The notes beneath the pieces were generated by a model that ran no database searches, was not told where the DNA came from, and was given only the letters and a program-made list of their open reading frames with translations. DNA of 64,000 bases from Fidelibacterota bacterium (lineage in GTDB: Bacteria; Fidelibacterota; UBA8477; JABMPR01), in contig JADHVL010000011.1 of the NCBI GenBank assembly GCA_016784025.1, positions 1 to 64,000 of the forward strand, written 5' to 3'. Within the stretch, counting starts at the first letter, position 1. The number at the start of each line of letters is the position of its first letter. Below are positions 1 through 7,535 of the stretch, in pieces. Made by a program: the position numbers and the translations under genes.

Positions 1-414
1 AGCCAGCATGAATAGCCTGGACTTGGGCTTACAAGCACCACCAATAACACCATGTTCACATGCATTGCATGATGAAGCCAGCGGTTCTTTACCACCTGGT
101 ACATTGTCGATCCCAGAGCACAAAGGCACTTCAGCTCCTTCTTCCCACAAGGCACGTATGCCTTGTTCAGCGAATACGATACCCGTAAGCGTATTCCCAG
201 GGACATCTATCTCTTGAGAATCACTATCTAGATAGCTTTCTCCAGCATCGATGTACATGTGGTGCTTACCATTCTTCTTGTGTTCAATACGAACACGAGG
301 AAGCTCAAAACTGGAAGAAGTAGTACTTAAACCTTCCAACTCTTTCTCCAAATCCCATCCAGCTACAGACAAAGCTGCCTTAACATCGTCCGGGACGATC
401 AATTGGTTTTCCAT
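1..414 (-). CDS. Hypothetical element protein with C-terminal Cys cluster (partial, runs off left edge)
   Basis: An open frame of 138 codons starts with ATG at 414-412, preceded by an AGAAAGG ribosome binding site, and has no stop before position 1. The protein begins MENQLIVPDDVKAALSV. Towards the edge it carries four cysteines in the arrangement C-x16-C-x2-C-x8-C followed by KPKSRLFML, a spacing that suggests a metal-binding knuckle. It starts 16 bp after the nuclease stop and is probably cotranscribed with it. Small Cys-rich proteins beside phage exonucleases are often single-strand DNA-binding or annealing partners, but that role is inference from position only. The C-terminus is not visible. 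Confidence 0.6.
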   Translation of the reverse strand, partial: MENQLIVPDDVKAALSVAGWDLEKELEGLSTTSSSFELPRVRIEHKKNGKHHMYIDAGESYLDSDSQEIDVPGNTLTGIVFAEQGIRALWEEGAEVPLCSGIDNVPGGKEPLASSCNACEHGVIGGACKPKSRLFMLA

Positions 415-430
415 AATTACCTTTCTGACT

Positions 431-1342
431 TTACGTCATGTTTAATTCAGCTAATAGTTCATGAGCCATATCGATGTCCTTTTCAGGAACATTGTCATTC
501 CGAGATACACAATGCGTAGCATAAGTACAGAACGAACAGCTCGCTGTGTTTGGGTAATACCACGGCTTAACCATAGCTGACAGCTGTGCCCTGATCTCAT
601 GCCTGAAGGCACGAAGATCTTGAATCGATTTACGAGTCATCATGAAAGGCGATCCTTTCTCATCGCCGATCTCTTTTCCGACCACCTTCCGCTTATATAC
701 CTCATGACCACGCAGGAAGTAGATTCCAACTGAATCCACCAGCATATTGGGTTTTACCCAGATATCATCAACCAACAGCTCTCCAAACTTGCAGGCATAC
801 ATATACAGAGTTAGCTGCAGGTCATTGGGAATTGCGAATTGATTGGGACGTTGCTTGGATGATTTGAAGTCCAACAACTGAATCGACCCGTCAGGGTTTT
901 TTCTCACCTGATCGATTGTCCCAGTGAACTCATAGCCTAGTATCTTGACCCTAAACTGAACTTCAGAGAACAGTACGATAACATCACGGTTATATACCTT
1001 GCTGCGATAATTCTCAAGAATCTCTACCGCATTGACTTTCAGGGCTTCGATCTCCTTACCCATATCACGTTTCCACCTAACAGGGATATGTTCTTCAGGA
1101 CTGGCATACAGGTAGTAGTTCAGTGCCTTTGTGTACAATGCTCGGAGATCCCCCTTCCATTCACCCTGATGCAACCAACTCAAGATCAAATGCAATGCAC
1201 TTCCATGTATCGTACCGGGATAGCGAAATGCTGGTTCAAGTTTGTCAATGTGCCGAAATTTGTACATCAAAGGGCAGCTAAGCCATGTTTTGAGAGTTGA
1301 CTGTCTCAGCTCGATTGTCTCAAGGATCTCTTTTTTCGTCAA
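431..1342 (-). CDS. PD-(D/E)XK superfamily nuclease (RecB/Cas4-like)
   Basis: Predicted DNA exonuclease of the RecB/Cas4 fold. Visible motifs in order: TWLSCPLMY near the N-terminus (first cluster Cys), GTIHGSALH, the FSEVQF and GTIDQVRK acidic residues, the LLDFKSSK catalytic D-x-K, the LQLTLYMYA Q-x-x-x-Y helix, and a C-terminal SCSFCTYATHC that would supply three further cysteines for a 4Fe-4S cluster, as in Cas4 and AddB. I place the start at TTG 1342, because AGGAGAGG lies 5 nt upstream of it; a longer frame from TTG 1369 has no such site. The start lies inside the 40-aa ORF 1320-1442, suggesting coupling. Probably a phage-type recombination nuclease working with the neighbouring Cys-rich and DUF932 proteins. 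Confidence 0.85.
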   Translation of the reverse strand: MTKKEILETIELRQSTLKTWLSCPLMYKFRHIDKLEPAFRYPGTIHGSALHLILSWLHQGEWKGDLRALYTKALNYYLYASPEEHIPVRWKRDMGKEIEALKVNAVEILENYRSKVYNRDVIVLFSEVQFRVKILGYEFTGTIDQVRKNPDGSIQLLDFKSSKQRPNQFAIPNDLQLTLYMYACKFGELLVDDIWVKPNMLVDSVGIYFLRGHEVYKRKVVGKEIGDEKGSPFMMTRKSIQDLRAFRHEIRAQLSAMVKPWYYPNTASCSFCTYATHCVSRNDNVPEKDIDMAHELLAELNMT

Positions 1343-1442
1343 TTGGCCTCTCCTTTTCTTCTTCACCAAACCATTCCTTCACCAACTCTTTGATAAGCTT
1401 GGAAGCATGGCTGACGATTTTGTTAATACGATTGTTTTTCAT
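1320..1442 (-). CDS. Micro-ORF, 40 aa, overlapping the nuclease start
   Basis: ATG at 1442-1440 opens a 40-codon frame (begins MKNNRINKIVSHASKLIKEL) that is highly charged and helix-prone, ending at 1320. Its start overlaps the stop of the preceding 27-aa ORF as ATGA, and its end overlaps the preferred start of the nuclease in another frame. This chain of overlaps is typical of translationally coupled phage genes. No family is recognised and no independent ribosome binding site is seen, so it depends on coupling if real. Confidence 0.4.
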   Translation of the reverse strand: MKNNRINKIVSHASKLIKELVKEWFGEEEKERPIDEKRDP

Positions 1443-1522
1443 TTTGCACCAACTACGACCTTTTTGATGACCTCCACTACGACCTTAATTACGCTAGTGG
1501 GAATCGGGGGTATCTTGAACAT
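1439..1522 (-). CDS. Micro-ORF, 27 aa
   Basis: ATG at 1522-1520 with AAAGGA about 10 nt upstream starts a 27-codon frame rich in Val, Ile, Lys and Pro (begins MFKIPPIPTSVIKVV). The stop overlaps the next ATG in an ATGA junction. It could be a leader peptide that couples translation to the downstream 40-aa ORF and nuclease, or a real small protein. No homology is recognised. Confidence 0.35.
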   Translation of the reverse strand: MFKIPPIPTSVIKVVVEVIKKVVVGAK

Positions 1523-1594
1523 AGATACAGTTCCTTTCGTTTGTTATGATTGTATAATTGATGTGACCAGTTTCGAGTAGGATTTGAACAATAC

Positions 1595-2359
1595 TCATAA
1601 GGCAAACACCCTCGATGCAGCCAGTTGATACCTAGCTCGCATGCGTTGATCCATGACATGTGAGATGATGTATGTTATCGAGTTCAGTACTTGCCACTGA
1701 GATACATGGTTCTCAGTACTCTCCTGAACCTGTTTTAGCATCCGTTTACCTAGTTCCTTTTCGACAGATTCAAACAGTGCTCCATCAGGTTCACTATGCA
1801 TCAGTGCATTGATACGAGATTGTATCTCAGGTAAGTGTTCCGTTACTTCCGACAGACTATCGCTGATGTTTCCAAGGTCAAAGCCTTTGGTATGACGATG
1901 ATAGGCTTTTGCTACAACAACACCAAAGACCATCCCGTTCGTACATATAGAACGGATAGCTCCAAAGTATACCCGTACACCCTCACTACCATCATAGCTG
2001 TTATGTAAGTACAGACTGAGTGCAATGTCAGAGTCATCGTCTTGCACAACAAGCTCAGGGAACTTGATTTGCAATCGCATCTTGTTGTTGGCAACAAAGC
2101 TGTGACTGGGTTCTACAACGAATGGTGTATCCATGCCCACCAGTTCCTGCATGAGCTGATTGATCAAGACACTATTGGGTACAACCTGATATGTATTGCG
2201 GACAATACTGATTGGCTCGTTTGTGTCAGCTCGAACCAGAGCCTTATAGTCTGCTGATAGAAACGAGTTTCGATTTTCAATATCCATGATGTCCTGGACA
2301 CCATCGTGGATAGCTATGGGGCGTTCCTCTACTGGGAACATGAACCTGCTTAGATCCAT
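1595..2359 (-). CDS. DUF932 domain protein
   Basis: 254 aa from ATG 2359, which has AAGGAGTAAATACT directly upstream; the frame is open further 5' but runs into the divergent RadC gene, so the longer form is unlikely. The protein matches the DUF932 phage/plasmid family: an N-terminal conserved block with RPIAIHDGV, ALVRADTNEPISIVRNTYQVV, then the LYLHNSYDGSEGVRVYFGA and RSICTNGMVFG blocks typical of the family. Function in the family is poorly defined; members are common in phages, plasmids and integrative elements and are often near recombination genes. Here it is divergent from radC/recombinase and upstream of the nuclease in the leftward module. Confidence 0.8.
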   Translation of the reverse strand: MDLSRFMFPVEERPIAIHDGVQDIMDIENRNSFLSADYKALVRADTNEPISIVRNTYQVVPNSVLINQLMQELVGMDTPFVVEPSHSFVANNKMRLQIKFPELVVQDDDSDIALSLYLHNSYDGSEGVRVYFGAIRSICTNGMVFGVVVAKAYHRHTKGFDLGNISDSLSEVTEHLPEIQSRINALMHSEPDGALFESVEKELGKRMLKQVQESTENHVSQWQVLNSITYIISHVMDQRMRARYQLAASRVFAL

Positions 2360-2502
2360 AGTATTTACTCCTTCCTTTTGATGATTTATGAAGATCAGAA
2401 TGAACCTCATATAGTTCTTATACCACAAAATCTGACGGAATCTGGCATAAGAAAGACAGTGCTGAAGTACATCAACATTCCCAACTGAAAGGAGATCATA
2501 GT

Positions 2503-2958
2503 ATGTATAAAACACTGGAGGGGATCCCGGATAGTGAATTACGGGAAGAATATGCAAAACGGTTTCAAAAACAGGCTGGAGATCAGCTAAAGTCCGCTAG
2601 AGAATCAGCTGAACATCTCAGATCATTCTTGAACCAGTATCCAAAAGACCAGGAACACTTCTGTGTCGTGTTTATGAACTCCCAGAATCAGATCATTACC
2701 ACTGAGCTGATCAGCTCCGGTTCTTTAGCAACGGCAGCTGTGTTTCCAAGGGAGATTATTAAGCGGTTGCTAGCCTTGGAAGCTGGTGCAGTAATAGTTG
2801 GTCACAACCATCCGTCCCTGGAGACCTTACCAAGCAACTCAGATCGTGCATTAACAAAGAAGCTTGCGATAGCTTTTGAAGCAATTGATGTTCCATTGTT
2901 GGATCATCTTGTGATAGGGGATGGGTTCTACAGCTTTTCAGATCAGGGTTTGTTATGA
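2503..2958 (+). CDS. RadC-like JAB (MPN) domain protein
   Basis: 151 aa with a perfect AAAGGAG ribosome binding site. From about residue 48 the sequence is a RadC-type JAB/MPN fold: HFCVVFMNSQNQI, then the metal site GHNHPSLETLPSNSD, giving H-x-H and the downstream Ser/Asp of the JAMM motif, then LLDHLVIGDGFYSFSDQG. The N-terminal helix-hairpin-helix part of chromosomal RadC is absent, which is the form usual on mobile elements. The biochemical role of this family is unsettled; antirestriction or recombination roles have been suggested. The stop overlaps the next gene as ATGA. Confidence 0.85.
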   Translation: MYKTLEGIPDSELREEYAKRFQKQAGDQLKSARESAEHLRSFLNQYPKDQEHFCVVFMNSQNQIITTELISSGSLATAAVFPREIIKRLLALEAGAVIVGHNHPSLETLPSNSDRALTKKLAIAFEAIDVPLLDHLVIGDGFYSFSDQGLL

Positions 2959-3551
2959 ATCCGCAATGGACAATGACCTTTGAAAAGTTCATGAGTGAGA
3001 CGGAAGTCAAAGCTCTTCGGAAGACACTTGAAGCAGCAGTTATCATTGCTAAGTCTAAAGCACACCAAGGACCTGTACGGGATCAATGTATTATCGAGCT
3101 CGCGTTAGGAACTGGATTACGAGTTTCAGAGATATCAGCGCTAAAGCTAGAAGACATAGATTTGAAGAGAGGAGGCAATTCTTTGATAGTTCGTCATGGC
3201 AAAGGTGACAAGCTTCGCCAAGTGAAGTTCTCATCAACCATAAAAACACTCATCAATGACTATCTGGATTACCGTACGCCTGACAGTGAATATTTGTTTC
3301 CTTCACAACGCCAGGATCACATGTTCCCAACTGCTATACAGAAGGTCTTTAAGAAGTGGGCTAAGAAGGCTGACTTACCTGCTCGTTATAGTATCCATTC
3401 GTGTAGGCATTACTACAGCGTCCGATTGCTCTCCGTATCAAAGAACCTTAGGCTAGTCCAGCAACAACTCGGACATTCGAGTCCACAAACAACAACCGTC
3501 TATGCATTCGCGTTAGATGAAGAGATAACAGAAGCTGTTGAGAAACTCTGA
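2955..3551 (+). CDS. Short tyrosine recombinase (catalytic domain only)
   Basis: 198 aa. It contains the complete catalytic set: Arg in TGLRVSE, Lys in HGKGDKLRQV, H-x-x-R in HSCRHYY, second His in LGHSS, and the nucleophile Tyr in TTVYAF. Only about 40 residues precede the catalytic domain, so the normal SAM-like core-binding domain is missing. This is similar in size to FimB/FimE-like inverting recombinases but could also be an accessory or degenerate integrase. It is translationally coupled to the RadC gene by a 4-bp overlap. The full-length integrase of the element is a different protein at 6505-7530. Confidence 0.8.
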   Translation: MNPQWTMTFEKFMSETEVKALRKTLEAAVIIAKSKAHQGPVRDQCIIELALGTGLRVSEISALKLEDIDLKRGGNSLIVRHGKGDKLRQVKFSSTIKTLINDYLDYRTPDSEYLFPSQRQDHMFPTAIQKVFKKWAKKADLPARYSIHSCRHYYSVRLLSVSKNLRLVQQQLGHSSPQTTTVYAFALDEEITEAVEKL

Positions 3552-3564
3552 GATACAAAGAATT

Positions 3565-3587
3565 GGATCGGTCTGATCCTTTTCTTT
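3565..3587 (+). terminator. Weak Rho-independent terminator after the recombinase
   Basis: GGATC-GGTCT-GATCC followed by TTTTCTTT, 14 bp after the recombinase stop. The stem is only 5 bp, so efficiency is doubtful. Confidence 0.35.
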
Positions 3588-3697
3588 AACTCACTATCAA
3601 ATGGGTAGATTTCATAGTGGATTGGGTAGCATACCTTGCTATTTTCAAGCTAACTGGATAGATAATGATAGAAATGTATTGAATTGAGAGACTTATC

Positions 3698-4084
3698 ATG
3701 AATGATAAATCACCATCTGTTCTTGATGTGGTGGCAAGACTTGAAAATCTAGAACAAAAAATTAGTAAAATAGAAGAAAAAGGATTGGTTCTGGTTGAAA
3801 CCGGTATGTACACATTTGAACAAGACCCTCAGATTGCAACGGGTAAAGGCGATCGTGAAACTCCGCACAAAATTGTTTTTGGAAAGCCATTGATAAGCCC
3901 TCCAGAAGTGGTCGCTTATATCACCGCCATTGAGTCTGAACAAAAATGGAATACACGGATTGGTTTGCGTGTAAAAGATATTACTGCAAGCGGAGCAACC
4001 ATCGTTGTTAATAGCTGGTCTGGGTCAAAGTTGTATCGTGCCAGAATCAACTGGATTGTACTAGCCCGTATAAGTGATTTGTAA
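3698..4084 (+). CDS. H-type lectin domain protein
   Basis: 128 aa. Residues 1-35 form a short coiled coil (ARLENLEQKISKIEEKG). Residues 50-128 match the H-type lectin pattern known from discoidins and snail agglutinins: KIVFGKPLISPPEVVAYITA, NTRIGLRVKDITASGATIVV, NSWSGSKLYRARINWIVLA. In that family the domain trimerises through a coiled coil and binds sugars such as GalNAc. No signal peptide is visible, so secretion would need another route. It sits between recombination genes and an unknown large gene and looks like cargo. Sugar binding is inferred from the fold only. Confidence 0.65.
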   Translation: MNDKSPSVLDVVARLENLEQKISKIEEKGLVLVETGMYTFEQDPQIATGKGDRETPHKIVFGKPLISPPEVVAYITAIESEQKWNTRIGLRVKDITASGATIVVNSWSGSKLYRARINWIVLARISDL

Positions 4085-4097
4085 ATGAGTATTTCGC

Positions 4098-4235
4098 ATG
4101 ATATCTGTACTCGAGGTAATAACTGGACTTCAAGTGTTAGAAAAAATGAATGTTGAATTAAAAAAGGAAGTTGACTCCCCTAAATCGCAACTCAGCACAT
4201 CAATTAATTTGGTTGATGAAAATCAGGCAACTTGA
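4098..4235 (+). CDS. Small ORF, 45 aa, between lectin gene and large unknown gene
   Basis: ATG at 4098, 13 bp after the lectin stop, opens 45 codons (begins MISVLEVITGLQVLEKMNVE) to TGA at 4235, overlapping the next gene's ATG 4216 by 20 bp. It is predicted helical. It could be a separate small protein coupled to the next gene, or the N-terminus of that gene separated by a frameshift. No family is recognised and the ribosome binding site is poor. Confidence 0.35.
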   Translation: MISVLEVITGLQVLEKMNVELKKEVDSPKSQLSTSINLVDENQAT

Positions 4236-5607
4236 ATTTGGAGCAATAATACAAGCTGATTCTATGAGTGGACAATCAAAAGAAATTCCTGCAATTCAAG
4301 CACTGCGTGCGAAACTGAGACATACTCAGCACTACATTCATTATCATTTGCCAAAGGAGCCTGTTTTTGGTCAGTACTACTCTGATATCACAAAGTATAA
4401 AAATGATGTCGTCAAGTTTTTTGATTTATCTGATGAAGAGATAGCGTCATTAGCATATTTAAATTACCCTATTAGCAGCAGAGTCTTGTTTGATCATGAG
4501 CTTTTAACAAAGGTCATTCAACAAATACCTGAGTTTTTACTATCCCTTATGCAAGAGGGGAATTCATTTTTATTTACTCTCTACAATTTTCATACAATAG
4601 AACCGCATCCAAATGTTAAGATCGAATACTCCATGATCAGAGAGCTGTCAGAAAATATCTTCTTCATCTGGAATCAGATCAGTGATATCGAGATATCTGT
4701 TGCAACCGAAGAAGAAAAGTTAATTCAACTCTCAAGGCTTCCCAATGCAGTAGAGTTTGACAAGCTTTATTATGATCTATTGGGATGTTTTCAGATGAAT
4801 TTGATGAGCCAAGTTTGGTATTTAGAATCGCGGGGAGCAAGTATAAACCTCAGGCAAAATGTTACTTCATATCAGGATAGTGCAAAAGGCCTAGTCCTGA
4901 GTGAGGTAGTAGGTTTTCTTGCTTTACCCTATAGATCTGCATATGAAACTTCTGTAGAAGTGTGGGACATAACATCCATCAGGAACAATATTATAGAAAA
5001 TTTGAGAAATGCTAAGTTCATTGAAAGTATATATGAAGCATTTAAGCATAAAACCACTCTTCCAGAAATTGATAGTTTTGAATTTGTTGGTTCCATTCAA
5101 GAACCGAGCACTAAATATGGTGGTCACATAGACTCTTTAAAATTGATTATGCCAGAGGATGCGGATTCGGATCAATCTCCAGTGTTGCTTAAGTTCTTCT
5201 CAGGTGATACATACATCAACGAAATAAATCTCTCACATACCGAAGGAAGCTTTGTGTACTTCCTAGGTGCAGAACGTAATGCCGAAGGTAAGTTTTGGTT
5301 AAGTGAACCAGAGAAACATCATAAAATCCTAGACCAAATCTGGGAAGAGTTTTGCCTTCCTCAACATTTTAAAGATGAGAAAGATAGAAATCCTGACAAA
5401 GTAGGATTGGCACTATCCTGGATATGGGATTTTCAAAATGCAAATCGAAAAGGTATTAGAAATCGCATTCATAGCAAAATTAAGAAATTTCCACCCCCAC
5501 TTCGCAATCTTAATCTCATACAATCAGTAAAGTCAGAGACAAGTAAGCATGGTGGCATTTACAAACTTCACTCCCAGATTAAGTTTGTCGAATTCGTAGC
5601 AAGCTAA
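4216..5607 (+). CDS. Hypothetical protein, about 463 aa
   Basis: A long soluble, mostly helical protein with no recognised domain. The start is uncertain: TTG 4171 abuts an AGGAAG with no spacer, ATG 4216 has no clear site but overlaps the preceding small ORF, and ATG 4264 is also possible. The C-terminal third contains a stretch (EGSFVYFLGAERNAEGKFW) and a basic tail (NANRKGIRNRIHSKIKKFPPP). No signal peptide, membrane segments or catalytic motif stand out. It has no paralogue in the window. As cargo of the integrated element beside the lectin gene it could be an accessory or defence-related function, but nothing in the sequence proves this. Confidence 0.65.
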   Translation: MKIRQLEFGAIIQADSMSGQSKEIPAIQALRAKLRHTQHYIHYHLPKEPVFGQYYSDITKYKNDVVKFFDLSDEEIASLAYLNYPISSRVLFDHELLTKVIQQIPEFLLSLMQEGNSFLFTLYNFHTIEPHPNVKIEYSMIRELSENIFFIWNQISDIEISVATEEEKLIQLSRLPNAVEFDKLYYDLLGCFQMNLMSQVWYLESRGASINLRQNVTSYQDSAKGLVLSEVVGFLALPYRSAYETSVEVWDITSIRNNIIENLRNAKFIESIYEAFKHKTTLPEIDSFEFVGSIQEPSTKYGGHIDSLKLIMPEDADSDQSPVLLKFFSGDTYINEINLSHTEGSFVYFLGAERNAEGKFWLSEPEKHHKILDQIWEEFCLPQHFKDEKDRNPDKVGLALSWIWDFQNANRKGIRNRIHSKIKKFPPPLRNLNLIQSVKSETSKHGGIYKLHSQIKFVEFVAS

Positions 5608-5668
5608 CCTCTTTATTTATAAAAGCATAATGCCCACACACTAATTCAAGAATTTGGTGTCACACGTC

Positions 5669-5684
5669 GCACACCCCGGTGTGC
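5669..5684. repeat. Short perfect hairpin (GCACACC/GGTGTGC)
   Basis: A perfect 7-bp inverted repeat with a CC centre lies between the unknown gene and the terminator at 5709. No T-run follows. It could be an operator or part of the transcript end; the role is unknown. Confidence 0.4.
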
Positions 5685-5708
5685 TTGAGACCTTCATGTA
5701 ACCTACCT

Positions 5709-5733
5709 CCCAGCGCAAACCGCTGGGCTTTTT
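5709..5733 (+). terminator. Rho-independent terminator
   Basis: CCCAGCG-CAAAC-CGCTGGG followed by CTTTTTGTTTT, about 100 bp after the 463-aa gene and before the 144-aa gene. This is a strong, classical structure, read on the plus strand. Confidence 0.85.
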
Positions 5734-5808
5734 GTTTTATCCAGCATTTGAAAAATTAACACCATCTCCCTCGCGCTACGGAATGGACTAAACGAAAAGG
5801 AGATCGAA

Positions 5809-6243
5809 ATGAACGATCAACTTACAAATCACACCGAGAGTGCTGAAGTCTCCGGTAATGATCAACAAACATCAAATGAGCAGGAAGGAGGTGAAAATAT
5901 GAATGCTAAAACACGACAACCTTATGATGGTAGGTATGCGCACGGTGTGACAGCGGATACCGATCACATAAAAACGATCATTGACTATGACAACGCCGTT
6001 GATCGTCTTAGCAAGCGTCGCACATATCTAATCGGTGAGTACAAACAAATTGCTTCAAAATACGAAGCTACCCCAGATGTGAGTGTGCGAGCTAAACTCC
6101 TTAAATCTAAGGCTGTAAAGGAAGCACAGATTAAGGCAGTTACAAAAACAAGCGAATCGCTTTCTTCGATTAAAAGTGAGATCGAAGAAGCAGAGCGTGA
6201 AGCTCAAGCGGCAGTCGAATTCACTGACTTTGATGCTGTGTAA
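5809..6243 (+). CDS. Charged coiled-coil protein with two possible starts (144 or 114 aa)
   Basis: No known domain. The protein is charged and helical with a coiled coil from about residue 75 to 140 (heptads of Ala, Lys and Glu). Two in-frame ATGs each have an excellent ribosome binding site: ATG 5809 behind AAAAGGAGATCGAA, and ATG 5899 behind GGAAGGAGGTGAAAAT. The first 30 residues are polar and low in complexity. The gene therefore may make two products. It has its own terminators on both sides (5709-5733 and 6258-6287), so it is probably a single-gene transcript. Confidence 0.65.
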   Translation: MNDQLTNHTESAEVSGNDQQTSNEQEGGENMNAKTRQPYDGRYAHGVTADTDHIKTIIDYDNAVDRLSKRRTYLIGEYKQIASKYEATPDVSVRAKLLKSKAVKEAQIKAVTKTSESLSSIKSEIEEAEREAQAAVEFTDFDAV

Positions 6244-6257
6244 TTAACGATGAACCA

Positions 6258-6287
6258 GGGGCACTTCTTCGGAGGTGCCCCATTTTT
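6258..6287 (+). terminator. Strong terminator with C(UUCG)G tetraloop
   Basis: A 10-bp stem GGGGCACTTC/GAGGTGCCCC with one G-U pair closes on a UUCG loop, a very stable RNA tetraloop, and is followed by ATTTTT. It lies 15 bp after the 144-aa gene and excludes the ATG at 6250 as a sensible start of the next gene. Confidence 0.9.
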
Positions 6288-6303
6288 CTGGAATAAGAAT
6301 TAC

Positions 6304-6495
6304 ATGGAACAGATGTACAGCCTAAAGTCAGCAGCAAGCTTGTTAGATATATCTGTGAAGACTCTTCGGCGTCTTATTAAGGACAAGGACATTCAGATAT
6401 ATCGTGTTAGGCAGTCCATCCGTTTAAAGGAATCAGATATCAAACAACTAGTTAAACCGGAGCAATCAATTGAAGATTATGGTTTGACAATTTAG
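6304..6495 (+). CDS. Excisionase-like helix-turn-helix protein
   Basis: 63 aa from ATG 6304. The sequence MYSLKSAASLLDISVKTLRR followed by LIKDKDIQIYRVRQSIRLKESDI is the winged-HTH layout of the MerR/excisionase helix_turn_helix family: recognition helix, then a wing, then a Lys/Arg-rich end. It lies 9 bp before the integrase gene and is the natural candidate for a recombination directionality factor or integrase regulator. An in-frame ATG at 6250 would start ahead of a terminator hairpin and is rejected. The ribosome binding site is weak (GGAATAAGAATTAC). Confidence 0.75.
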   Translation: MEQMYSLKSAASLLDISVKTLRRLIKDKDIQIYRVRQSIRLKESDIKQLVKPEQSIEDYGLTI

Positions 6496-6504
6496 GGAGC
6501 ATAT

Positions 6505-7530
6505 ATGGCAACAATTAAAGAAATCAAACTCGCTTCGGGAGGAAGCAGTTGGAAGGTGACATGGGGTATAGGAGGGGGGAGGAAAAAAAGTCACCACTTT
6601 CGGGATGAAAAACTTGCTCGTCGATTCGCTAAAGAGCAAGAAGTGAAAAGTGAAAGAGTCAGGCATGGGTTGGAGGTAGCGTTGGAACCCAATCTCTCCA
6701 TTTCAGTGATGGTTAGGGAGTACTTGAAGCGCATGACCAAGCATAAGGATCCAGAAACCATCCGAAGAGAACGCTCTATTTACAAGGCGCTCATCATCTT
6801 TCTTGGTGATGTTCGTATTAGATCAGTAAACAAGATTCAGCTCTCGAACTATCTGGAATATCGGCAGAAGGAGTGTGGTATTAGCCAGGCCACAGCTGCA
6901 ACCGAATATCGTACGCTACGTGCATTCCTAAACACGCTAATCAGTTATAACTATCTTGAATCAAATCCCATCTTAGCAGTGAAACCTCCTCGAACACCTG
7001 AGAAGGAGATCATCATTCTGACGGATAGTGAAGTTAAGGAGTTTCTCAGTAAAATTGAATCTCCTGACTACAAAGATCTCTTTCAAATGTATCTGCATAC
7101 TGGAGCTAGGAGGGGAGAACTGTTACCGCAGAGACCCTTCATATGGGACAATGTTGATTTTCGTCGTAGGGAGATCACACTTATTGGAAAGAAACGGATC
7201 CCACGAATTGTTCCCCTTGATAATGTTGCATTTGAGATAGTACGTCGCAGGAAGTTTTTAGAGAAACATGAATACCCATTCAAGTTCGACTATCACTTTC
7301 TATACAAAAAATATCTTCGCTACTTAAAAGCAGCCAAAGTTGAAGCAACAGGTCTACACTCATTAAGGCGCACCTACGGGAGCCGATTAGTAGAAAGTGG
7401 TGTTGATATTGTGGATGTTTCAAAAATGATGGGGCATCGCGATATTCGTGTCACGATGAAACATTACATACATATTAGCAGTAAAAAACTTCATGAGGCT
7501 GCGAAGAAACTGAATGATGTCTGGACCTAG
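6505..7530 (+). CDS. int: Tyrosine integrase of the element
   Basis: 341 aa, full-length site-specific tyrosine recombinase. Residues 1-55 form an arm-type DNA-binding region rich in Lys/Arg (GGRKKSHHFRDEK). Residues 65-165 are the SAM-like core-binding domain. The catalytic domain has Arg in TGARRGELL, Lys in GKKRIPRIVPL, H-x-x-R in HSLRRTYG, His in MGHRDIR and Tyr in MKHYIHI. The start is supported by GGGAGC 7 nt upstream of ATG. The gene ends 266 bp from the 3' end of tRNA-Phe, and the spacer holds repeats that look like its arm sites, so integration at tRNA-Phe is the best reading. Confidence 0.93.
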   Translation: MATIKEIKLASGGSSWKVTWGIGGGRKKSHHFRDEKLARRFAKEQEVKSERVRHGLEVALEPNLSISVMVREYLKRMTKHKDPETIRRERSIYKALIIFLGDVRIRSVNKIQLSNYLEYRQKECGISQATAATEYRTLRAFLNTLISYNYLESNPILAVKPPRTPEKEIIILTDSEVKEFLSKIESPDYKDLFQMYLHTGARRGELLPQRPFIWDNVDFRRREITLIGKKRIPRIVPLDNVAFEIVRRRKFLEKHEYPFKFDYHFLYKKYLRYLKAAKVEATGLHSLRRTYGSRLVESGVDIVDVSKMMGHRDIRVTMKHYIHISSKKLHEAAKKLNDVWT

Positions 7531-7535
7531 AACAC

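Noticed and set aside
1242-1580. Open frame of 112 codons on the plus strand
   Set aside because: It lies antisense to the nuclease and the micro-ORFs and has no ribosome binding site.
4146-4235. Frameshift joining the 45-aa ORF to the 463-aa gene
   Set aside because: Possible but unsupported: both frames are independently open and the small ORF has a normal ATG. It is kept as a separate ORF.
6250-6303. ATG 6250 as start of the HTH gene
   Set aside because: A strong terminator with a UUCG loop lies within this stretch; ATG 6304 gives a normal HTH protein.
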